Made by a program: the position numbers and the translations under genes
Shown here: positions 1-5,178 of the stretch, piece after piece
Numbering within the stretch: position 1 is the first letter of the stretch
Layout: each line of letters starts with the position of its first letter
Notes under the pieces: generated by a model
Told to the model about the DNA's origin: nothing
Database searches by the model: none
The model's input: the letters and a program-made list of their open reading frames with translations, nothing else
Source of the DNA: Ignavibacteria bacterium UBA6906
GTDB lineage: Bacteria; Bacteroidota; Ignavibacteria; UBA10030; UBA6906
Direction of reading: 5' to 3'
Assembly (NCBI GenBank): GCA_002451155.1
Contig: DKBG01000225.1
Location: 1-5,178 of the forward strand
DNA length: 5,178 nucleotides

Positions 1-20
1 ACGAGAATCTTTGGAGCCAT
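1..20 (-). CDS. Start of a third operon gene, possibly another response regulator (partial)
   Basis: Seven codons are visible before the left edge, reading MAPKILV. The ATG at 18-20 lies 24 bases after the stop of the upstream receiver gene and has an AAAGGG ribosome-binding sequence at 28-33, seven bases before the start. Met-x-Pro-Lys-Ile-Leu-Val is a very common opening of receiver domains, in which a Val and the acidic Asp-Asp pair usually follow. The position directly downstream of a kinase and receiver pair fits a second response regulator or another signalling protein. Only the start and operon placement are seen; the identity is inferred from seven residues and stays open. Confidence 0.5.
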
Positions 21-44
21 TCGTACACCCTTTAGTAAAACGAT

Positions 45-437
45 TTACAAATCATGGGTCCCGTTATCTCCCGAATCCAGGACGTTCTTCTTCACTTCCT
101 CAAAGTCAATTGGCTTGGTGAAGTAGTGCTCCGCACCGGTCGACATGGCCCGTTTGAAATTCACTTCATCCCCATACGCCGTAATCATCGAAACCCGGAT
201 GTTCGGATACTTTTCCTTCACGACCTTGAGCAGATCGAGGCCGGTAATGCCCGGCATGTTAATGTCTGACAGGATGCAAACCACGTCGGGCGGTTGCACG
301 GTCTCAAGATAGTCGAGCGCTTCTTCTCCTGAAAACGCATAGCAGAGCTGCACCCGACCTTCGCGCACTTCCTTTCGGAACTGCTGGCGGAACAGGATTT
401 CAACATCCTTTTCGTCGTCCACGATCATTATTTTCAT
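45..437 (-). CDS. Stand-alone receiver-domain response regulator (CheY-like)
   Basis: This 130-residue protein is a single receiver domain that accepts a phosphoryl group from a histidine kinase in the cytoplasm. The visible landmarks are the acidic pair Asp7-Asp8, the phospho-acceptor Asp58 in SDINMPG, the switch residue Thr86 in MITAYGD, and Lys108 in the FTKP motif, so the active site is complete. The domain ends around residue 120 and only a short acidic tail follows; there is no DNA-binding, enzymatic or other output domain. The ATG overlaps the kinase stop codon (ATGA, 434-437), and GGAGG at 444-448 sits six bases upstream of it inside the kinase gene, which points to translational coupling. 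Its partner is almost certainly that kinase. Output must go through a protein contact or a phosphorelay; which one cannot be told from here. Confidence 0.95.
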   Translation of the reverse strand: MKIMIVDDEKDVEILFRQQFRKEVREGRVQLCYAFSGEEALDYLETVQPPDVVCILSDINMPGITGLDLLKVVKEKYPNIRVSMITAYGDEVNFKRAMSTGAEHYFTKPIDFEEVKKNVLDSGDNGTHDL

Positions 438-3400
438 GCCGGGCCTCCGTTCCCCCCGTTGCGGGGAATCATGATAATGAACTCGGTGAATTCTCCGTCT
501 TCAGTGTCAATCCGGATCTCACCCTTGTGCTCCTGAGTGATGATGTCATATGACAGGGAGAGACCCAGCCCCGTTCCTGCCCCGGCAGGCTTCGTGGTGA
601 AGAATGGATTGAAGATCTTCTCCCGGATCGCCAGAGGTATGCCATTCCCATTATCCCGGATGCGGATTTCTACTGAACCGTTCACGTTTCTTGCGCTGAC
701 GCGGACGACGGGCGTGAACCCGTTCTTGGCCGTTTTGCGCTTGTCATTCGCCGCGTAACAGGCATTGTTGACAATGTTCAAGAACGCCCGGCTCAGGTCC
801 TGTGGCACCACGCTGACCTTTCCGACGGAGGGATCGAAGTCGGTCTCAATCTTCACATTAAAGGACTGGTCCTGTGCCCTCATGCCGTGGTACGCCAGGT
901 TCGTATATTCCGCGAGCAGTGCATTGAGATCCGTCTCAAGCCGCTCTCCCGATTTTCCGCGGGAGTGCAGGAGCATTCCCCGGACGATGCTGTCAGCACG
1001 CTTGCCGTGATCGTTAATCTTCCCGACATTCTGCTCGAGATCGTCAAGGAGCTCGCTGATCTCTTTCGCCCGCGCAGGATCCACCCGGTCTCTCTCCGCC
1101 AACAATTCTTTACGCAGATCTTTCGTGAGATCGTGCGACAGAACTGCGAAATTGGTTATGAAGTTCAGAGGATTCTTAATCTCATGCGCGATCCCCGCCG
1201 TCAGCTGACCGAGGGAAGCCATTTTCTCCGAAAGGATGAGCTGGTTCTGGGTATCCTTTAGATTGTTGAGTGTCTGCTGGAGCTCCCCCGTCCTCTCCTG
1301 CACAAGATGCTCGAGTTCGGCTTTCTTCCTCTTCAGACTGCGCATCCGGTAGAAATAGAAGGACGGGCCTATGGTTACGAACGCGAATATGGCCAGCCCG
1401 AGAAACCAGCCTGTCTGGTAGAAATACGGTTTCAGCTCAAATCCGATCGACGCGCCGGTTTCATTCCAGACACCGTCGCTGTTTGCGGCAATCACTCGAA
1501 ATGTGTACTCACCCGGATCGAGATGTGTATAGTACGCGTCACGCCGGTTTCCCGCATCTACCCAGTCTTTGTCCAGACCGACGAGCTGGTACTTGTATGT
1601 GACCTTTTCGGCCCCGATGAAGCTGATCCCCGCGTAATGGAACTCAAACCGGTTCTTCCCTGCGGCCACTTGAATCGGGGTCGAGCCGGTCTGGCGATCT
1701 CCTTCCACGAGAAATCTATCGATCACCACTGGGGGAGGAACGTCGTTGATTTCAATGTCCGCCGGATTGACTACGGCCAGGCCCTTCGTCGTGGCAAAAC
1801 AGAGGCGTCCGTCTCGGGTCTTCCAACCGTTCGGCGAATACCCACCGTTGCATTCCCTTGATTCCATTCCGTCCGCCGTGCCGTATACCGAACAGGTCAC
1901 CCGGGAGGATTTCCCATCAGCGACATCGACTAACTCTTGTTTCTTCGCACGAAATATTCCCCTGTTGGAGGACATCCAAAGATATCCTGCATCATCCTCC
2001 AATAGGTTATAAGCCGTATAGTCGAACAGGCCCTCCCTCGGAGAGATAGCGCTGAACACTCCATCCTTGTATCGCAGGATCCCATGGTTGGAAGCCCCCA
2101 GCCAGATCGACCCGTCGGGGTCCTCATGGAAGGCCATCACCCAGCCGCCCGGGAATCCTTGTTTCTCCCCGAGCTTCTCCAACGAATCTCCCCGGTACCA
2201 ATAGGTCCCACCCACACTGCAGACCCAAAGGGTTCCCCGACTATCCTCAAAAAGACCATTTATGAAATTCCGGTTGGTAGAGAGACTGTCGACAGTAAAT
2301 AGGTATGCAAATCTTCCGTCGCGGTACGAATACACACGATTTCGAGATGCGACGAGCCACTCTCCCGATTTGCGCCGACCAAACGCATTCCCAAGAACAT
2401 CCGGAGTCCCGTCCTTGATTTTCGAGAGAACTGCAATCCGACCATTCTTGTAAGTGCAGACTCCTCGGGTCGTCCCGATCCAGATATTCCCGTCCTCATC
2501 CTCGGCGAGAGCTCTCACGTCATTTGAGGGAAGGCCGTCGCGCGTACCAAGCACGGTGATAACACCATTCGCGAGCTTGTTGAGCCCTCCAAACGTCGTC
2601 CCGATCCAGATCGAGCCGTTTCGGTCTTCAACAACCGACTGAACGTTATCGTAGCTCAGTCCAACTCGGGAGGAGTACGTGACAAACTTCTCATCGCGGA
2701 ACCGCTCTACGCCACCGCCGAATGTGCTGACCCAAATGCTGCCCTCCTTGTCGATAAGAAGTGCCTGGACAGCGTCGTCAGTGAGGCCGTCCGAATTCTG
2801 GTATTTCTCAAACTTTCCGGCCGCAAACCTGGCGATTCCTTTGTTGGTAAGGAGCCAGAGACTTCCCTCATGGTCCTCACGAATCGCAAGAATGGTGTTC
2901 TCATCTCGGTCAGTCGACGCAGCAAATTCGGTGAACTTGCCATTTGCATAGCGGCTCAATCCTCCGTTTGTGCCAAACCAGATGTTTCCCTTTCGATCCT
3001 CATGAATGGCATTGACGACCCTGTTCGGCAAAAGATTCTTTTTTGAATACCGCGTGAAGCGAGTACCGTCGTACGAAATCAAATTGTCCCGACCATCCAT
3101 CCAGACCGTGCCGCGGGTGTCTTGATAGATGTTGGGGAGGTCGTTGATGCGAAAAATCAAAGTATCAGGGAAGTCCGGCCGGCCCGTTAGTCTCTCGATG
3201 TTGCCGTCCTTGAGCCAGGCAAATCCTCTCGGAGTGCTGATCCAGATTGTCCCCTGGCGATCAGCGGCAACGGAAAAGACAGTATCCGCGGGCAGTCCGT
3301 CACGGGAGGTGTACGTCTTCGTAAATTTCCCGTCTTGAAAAAGGCTGAGTCCGCCCGTCGAGCCAATCCAGACTGCTCCTGTTGAGTCAACGGCCCAGGC

Positions 3401-3829
3401 ACGCGTGTCAGTACTAGGCAAACCGTTTGTCGTATCATACGTTGAGAATACACCATTCAAATAGCGAACAAGCTTGGGAGCGATACCATTTGGCCGGATC
3501 CAGATACCCCCCTCCCTGTCTTCTTGCAGGCGGACAACCCATGAATCATCAAGCTCCGGGGTGTTGGTTCGGTCGAACACGGTGAATTCAATCCCGTCAA
3601 ACCGGGCCATCCCCTCTTGCGTGGCAAACCAGATATATCCGTCTCTGGTCTGGATAATATCTGACGCTGAGTTCTGGGGAAGACCGTTCGCGGTCGTCCA
3701 GATTTGATGAACATACTGCTTGATGGATTTCCGCTGGGCTTCGGCAATCGAAACGAGGCTGCAGAACAGAACAAGGAGAAGGAGTATCAGCCTCGTCGGG
3801 CCGTTCAGAGAAGAATGATATTCCCGCAT
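434..3829 (-). CDS. Membrane sensor histidine kinase with two periplasmic Reg_prop propellers and a Y_Y_Y domain
   Basis: This 1131-residue sensor kinase probably phosphorylates the receiver encoded just downstream. A signal peptide (about 1-31, likely cut after AEA) is followed by about 15 GxIWxGT-type propeller strands between residues 64 and 680, mostly 41-44 residues apart, which suits two seven-bladed beta-propellers. A Y_Y_Y domain (about 727-799), one membrane helix (about 807-827) and a coiled coil (about 830-868) come next. The kinase core has the phospho-accepting His882 in AHEIKNP, the N box with Asn1022, the G1 box DNGNG (1059-1063), the F box NPFFTTK (1074-1080) and the G2 box GTGLGL (1085-1090), so it looks active. 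The ExxN motif after the His suggests phosphatase activity too. The sensor half resembles Bacteroidetes hybrid two-component sensors, but there is no fused receiver or AraC domain. The ATG at 3829 was chosen because it directly precedes the signal peptide and follows a GGAAAGAG sequence. An in-frame GTG at 3883 would add 18 polar residues and has no such site. The ligand is unknown. Confidence 0.96.
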   Translation of the reverse strand: MREYHSSLNGPTRLILLLLVLFCSLVSIAEAQRKSIKQYVHQIWTTANGLPQNSASDIIQTRDGYIWFATQEGMARFDGIEFTVFDRTNTPELDDSWVVRLQEDREGGIWIRPNGIAPKLVRYLNGVFSTYDTTNGLPSTDTRAWAVDSTGAVWIGSTGGLSLFQDGKFTKTYTSRDGLPADTVFSVAADRQGTIWISTPRGFAWLKDGNIERLTGRPDFPDTLIFRINDLPNIYQDTRGTVWMDGRDNLISYDGTRFTRYSKKNLLPNRVVNAIHEDRKGNIWFGTNGGLSRYANGKFTEFAASTDRDENTILAIREDHEGSLWLLTNKGIARFAAGKFEKYQNSDGLTDDAVQALLIDKEGSIWVSTFGGGVERFRDEKFVTYSSRVGLSYDNVQSVVEDRNGSIWIGTTFGGLNKLANGVITVLGTRDGLPSNDVRALAEDEDGNIWIGTTRGVCTYKNGRIAVLSKIKDGTPDVLGNAFGRRKSGEWLVASRNRVYSYRDGRFAYLFTVDSLSTNRNFINGLFEDSRGTLWVCSVGGTYWYRGDSLEKLGEKQGFPGGWVMAFHEDPDGSIWLGASNHGILRYKDGVFSAISPREGLFDYTAYNLLEDDAGYLWMSSNRGIFRAKKQELVDVADGKSSRVTCSVYGTADGMESRECNGGYSPNGWKTRDGRLCFATTKGLAVVNPADIEINDVPPPVVIDRFLVEGDRQTGSTPIQVAAGKNRFEFHYAGISFIGAEKVTYKYQLVGLDKDWVDAGNRRDAYYTHLDPGEYTFRVIAANSDGVWNETGASIGFELKPYFYQTGWFLGLAIFAFVTIGPSFYFYRMRSLKRKKAELEHLVQERTGELQQTLNNLKDTQNQLILSEKMASLGQLTAGIAHEIKNPLNFITNFAVLSHDLTKDLRKELLAERDRVDPARAKEISELLDDLEQNVGKINDHGKRADSIVRGMLLHSRGKSGERLETDLNALLAEYTNLAYHGMRAQDQSFNVKIETDFDPSVGKVSVVPQDLSRAFLNIVNNACYAANDKRKTAKNGFTPVVRVSARNVNGSVEIRIRDNGNGIPLAIREKIFNPFFTTKPAGAGTGLGLSLSYDIITQEHKGEIRIDTEDGEFTEFIIMIPRNGGNGGPA
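1790..3709 (-). repeat. Coding repeats of the two beta-propellers (about 15 units of about 126 bp)
   Basis: The sensor part of the kinase gene is built from tandem units of about 42 codons, each carrying a G-x-I/L/V-W core. The cores begin near residues 64, 107, 151, 193, 240, 281, 322, 363, 405, 447, 489, 532, 573, 615 and 674. Most units have diverged at the DNA level, but two neighbouring ones still share 17 identical bases (2469-2485 and 2595-2611), exactly 126 bases apart. The unit at 489 (GEWLVAS) has lost one residue before the Trp. The last unit (GRLCFAT) has Cys in place of Trp and follows a longer, cysteine-containing insertion. Confidence 0.9.
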
Positions 3830-3981
3830 GGGTTCAGCTCTTTCCGTGCTATTTTGAAATGGGTGATCTTGTCCTATCCGCACTCAACTCAGACAAAGGG
3901 GAGAATCGATCTGAAACGGGTAGTCCAGCATCAGAATGAAAAAAGCGATCTCCGACCCGACCGAAACGGTGTACCGCTCGC

Positions 3982-3994
3982 GTGTGCCGGGTGA
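3982..3994 (+). repeat. Left arm of a 13-bp inverted repeat
   Basis: GTGTGCCGGGTGA here is the exact reverse complement of 4310-4322. Reading inward, TGGCTGAC follows at 4001-4008, and the other arm has TGGCGAC (complement of 4295-4301) at a similar distance, so the similarity extends imperfectly to about 27 bases. It lies in the presumed kinase leader. Confidence 0.7.
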
Positions 3995-4171
3995 ATGAAG
4001 TGGCTGACCTGATCGGGATGGGAAATGCGATGTCGTGAACTCTGAGTGAAGATCGGGTGGGAAGCGGCCCGGTTGACCTCAGAATGGGTACAGGGGTCAG
4101 ATATCGGCCTGGCATCGGGTCGCTCTACTTTCAATTAGAAGAACAGATGGAACGGGTTAGAGAAGCAGTCC

Positions 4172-4200
4172 TGTATACGAAAATCCCTACTGTCTGTCAA
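4172..4200 (-). promoter_or_regulatory. Candidate sigma70-type promoter of the kinase operon
   Basis: On the minus strand a perfect -35 box TTGACA (4195-4200) is followed after 17 bases by TATACA (4172-4177), which matches four of six positions of TATAAT. Transcription would start near 4165 and leave an untranslated leader of about 335 bases before the kinase ATG. The match is read by eye. If the organism uses the Bacteroidia-type promoter (TTTG and TAnnTTTG), this call loses weight. Confidence 0.4.
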
Positions 4201-4265
4201 TGCCTCTTCCCCCGACCCATCTCACAGGCAGACAAAGATATAGAACGTTGACAAGGTGTTTTTTG

Positions 4266-4282
4266 TTCCCCCAAAGGGGGAA
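4266..4282. other. GC-rich inverted repeat (hairpin) between T- and A-tracts
   Basis: TTCCCCC, a three-base AAA loop and GGGGGAA form a perfect 7-bp stem. A T-tract precedes it (4259-4264) and an A-tract follows (4281-4285), so with one bulged G the stem can grow by about three pairs. Neither strand has a T-run after the stem, so this is not a standard intrinsic terminator in either direction. It lies about 65 bases upstream of the -35 box of the kinase promoter and inside the 341-base inverted-repeat interval. Its role is unknown. Confidence 0.6.
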
Positions 4283-4309
4283 AAAGCGTGCCCAGTCGCC
4301 AGATAGGAC

Positions 4310-4322
4310 TCACCCGGCACAC
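4310..4322 (-). repeat. Right arm of a 13-bp inverted repeat
   Basis: TCACCCGGCACAC pairs perfectly with 3982-3994, spanning 341 bases from end to end. The two arms bracket the candidate kinase promoter and the GC-rich hairpin. No target-site duplication is visible outside the arms (CTCGC on the left, AAAAA on the right), so a small transposon-like element is possible but unproven. A pair of regulator-binding sites is the other reading. Confidence 0.7.
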
Positions 4323-4326
4323 AAAA

Positions 4327-4355
4327 ATATCCCAGTTGCAATCCCTTGGGAGTAT
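4327..4355 (+). other. Possible RNA hairpin upstream of the permease gene
   Basis: ATATCCCA (4327-4334) can pair with TGGGA (4347-4351) and TAT (4353-4355) around one bulged G, leaving a 12-base loop. Further out, CGGC (4315-4318) can pair with GCCG (4365-4368). A competing pairing, TCGCCA (4296-4301) with TGGCGA (4359-4364), is also possible. No known riboswitch class was recognised. This could be chance symmetry. Confidence 0.3.
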
Positions 4356-4682
4356 CTTTGGCGAGCCGTGCTTGCCCCCGGGCGAATGTGGACGGACTCT
4401 CGCTTTCAGCACTGTTTTTGGACCAAGGAGGGACCGATATCCTCCAACGCACAGGATTGAGCTTCAGATCCGTTCACACGGGTCGCCCGTCGTCAAGTGC
4501 GCACACCGAGATAGCCCGCCGGAGTGGATCGGACCTGAACACTGAGCTCTCTCACGACACTTCCGGCCAATATGGGGGAGTCTGCGGACCTCTGGCCGAG
4601 AGTATGATTCCTACTCTGCTCATCGCGGCAGTCGGAGGATCCGGTTTGCTTCTCTCTCTTTGATTTTCAATATTTTTCACTC

Positions 4683-4688
4683 AGGAGG
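4683..4688 (+). promoter_or_regulatory. Strong ribosome-binding site that points to a TTG start for the permease
   Basis: A perfect AGGAGG lies five bases before an in-frame TTG at 4694. The first ATG (4739) is 50 bases away from it and is preceded only by pyrimidine-rich sequence, with no ribosome-binding motif of its own. Confidence 0.7.
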
Positions 4689-4693
4689 CTCTC

Positions 4694-5178
4694 TTGGGGT
4701 TCCATCTCTCTCCTCAACCTCCTTACCTCACACCTCTGATGGCAATATCCACCATACCGGCCGGCCATGCAGAATCCCGCCTCGAGGGCCTATTTGCCGC
4801 TCTGGGCCGGAAAACACTCGCGTCTTTTGAGCACCTTGGGAGGTACTGCGGCCTGATCTGGTGGATTGTACGCCACTTTGGCAATGCGAGGGAGTATTCA
4901 AGGAACTTCCTTATCCAGATGATCCAGATTGGGAATGATTCAATCCCGATCGTCGTCTTTGTGTCCACGTTTGTCGGGATGGTAACAGCCGTTCAGTCTG
5001 CCTACCAGCTTTTTGCATGGATTCCCCGATCAGTTGTCGGCGGCCTGGTCATCAAGTCAGTTCTGCTCGAACTCACGCCCCTCCTGACAGCACTCGTCCT
5101 ATCCGGGAAGGTCGGCGCCACAATTACCGCCGAAATCGGCGCGATGAGAGTGACCGACCAGGTGGATGCCCTGGAGGC
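4694..5178 (+). CDS. mlaE: MlaE-family ABC transporter permease, N-terminal part
   Basis: This is the first part (161 codons) of an integral inner-membrane permease of the Mla/MCE type, which with an MlaF-like ATPase and an MCE-domain protein moves phospholipids or other lipids between the inner and outer membranes. The gene runs off the right edge. Numbered from the TTG start, there is a first hydrophobic segment at about 53-58, a clear membrane helix at about 84-105 (SIPIVVFVSTFVGMV and on), and the family signature at 126-160, with ELTPLLTALVLSGKVGA and then AEIGAMRVTDQVDALE. The family normally has about 240-280 residues, so somewhat more than half is present. The TTG at 4694 is preferred over the ATG at 4739 because of the AGGAGG five bases upstream; it adds 15 residues (LGFHLSPQPPYLTPL, with the first read as Met). 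ATPase and MCE genes are expected to follow downstream. Confidence 0.9.
   Translation, partial: MGFHLSPQPPYLTPLMAISTIPAGHAESRLEGLFAALGRKTLASFEHLGRYCGLIWWIVRHFGNAREYSRNFLIQMIQIGNDSIPIVVFVSTFVGMVTAVQSAYQLFAWIPRSVVGGLVIKSVLLELTPLLTALVLSGKVGATITAEIGAMRVTDQVDALE

Larger units (their letters stand above)
3830..4693. other. Divergent intergenic region without a convincing gene
   Basis: About 860 bases separate the start of the kinase operon from the permease start. No reading frame here has both a fitting ribosome-binding site and a protein-like composition, and I see no tRNA or rRNA. The region holds the candidate kinase promoter, a 13-bp inverted repeat with arms at 3982-3994 and 4310-4322, a near-repeat of GATCGGG-(A)TGGGAA (4011-4024 and 4051-4063), a GC-rich hairpin (4266-4282), a second possible hairpin (4327-4355) and the permease ribosome-binding site. 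No good promoter for the permease could be picked by eye. The size and the amount of symmetry suggest regulatory or mobile-element content rather than decayed genes. Confidence 0.7.

Noticed and set aside
3830..3883. GTG at 3883 as the kinase start, adding 18 residues
   Set aside because: It lacks a ribosome-binding site and would bury the signal peptide behind a polar extension; the ATG at 3829 gives a normal signal peptide.
4005..4030. Similarity to the 3' half of a TPP riboswitch (ACCTGATC, GGAT, AATGC)
   Set aside because: The CTGAGA half, the closing stem and the usual spacing are missing, and no thiamine gene lies nearby on that strand.
4110..4124. Possible sigma54 promoter (TGGCAT...GC)
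   Set aside because: The spacing between GG and GC is one base short and the TTGC element is absent.
4248..4253. Plus-strand TTGACA as a -35 box for the permease
   Set aside because: No -10 box occurs 15-19 bases downstream; that position is the C/G-rich hairpin.
4353..4360. TATCTTTG matching the Bacteroidia -7 element TAnnTTTG
   Set aside because: No TTTG element is found at the required distance upstream, and an eight-base motif with two free positions is expected by chance.
4425..4431. AAGGAGG as a ribosome-binding site
   Set aside because: No ATG, GTG or TTG lies 5-12 bases downstream; the next candidate TTG is about 25 bases away.
4346..4663. Open frame of 105 codons ending about 30 bases before the permease start, with a hydrophobic C-terminal stretch
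   Set aside because: Its start has no ribosome-binding site, the composition (rich in Ser, Arg, Gly) is not protein-like, and no family is recognisable. The hydrophobic tail alone is weak evidence for a tail-anchored small protein.
4671..4678. TATTTTTC as a promoter element for the permease
   Set aside because: Transcription would begin at or inside the ribosome-binding site, leaving too little leader.

Overview
The window reads as a piece of a bacterial chromosome with moderately high GC content. It probably comes from the Bacteroidota/Ignavibacteriota side of the FCB group. This is an inference from the style of the sensor kinase (a periplasmic two-propeller sensor fused to a kinase core rich in conserved motifs) and of the MlaE-type permease; no rRNA or other marker is present. 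Good Shine-Dalgarno sequences precede the response regulator and the permease, which argues against a typical Bacteroidia genome. The assignment is weak.

Layout. On the minus strand, reading from right to left, there is a two-component operon. It starts with a very large membrane sensor histidine kinase (434-3829), followed by a stand-alone receiver protein (45-437) that overlaps the kinase by an ATGA. After a 24-base gap, the first seven codons of a third gene (1-20) run off the left edge; its start, MAPKILV, looks like another receiver protein. On the plus strand at the right edge is the start of an MlaE-family ABC permease (4694 to the end), transcribed divergently. It probably starts at a TTG placed behind a perfect AGGAGG, rather than at the first ATG.

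Between the divergent genes lie about 860 bases with no convincing gene. This gap holds a good sigma70-like promoter for the kinase operon (TTGACA, 17 bases, TATACA on the minus strand), which implies a leader of about 335 bases. It also holds a perfect 13-bp inverted repeat whose arms lie 315 bases apart and bracket that promoter, a strong CCCCC-AAA-GGGGG hairpin, and a second potential hairpin.

How it works together (inference). The kinase senses an unknown periplasmic ligand through two seven-bladed propellers and a Y_Y_Y domain, signals across one membrane helix, and phosphorylates Asp58 of the receiver. The receiver has no output domain, so the signal must pass by protein contact, possibly to the product of the third, truncated gene. 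The permease belongs to a separate lipid-transport (Mla-like) operon and need not be functionally linked. The most interesting parts are the organised intergenic region and the kinase-receiver-third-gene arrangement. Nothing here proves a new system.
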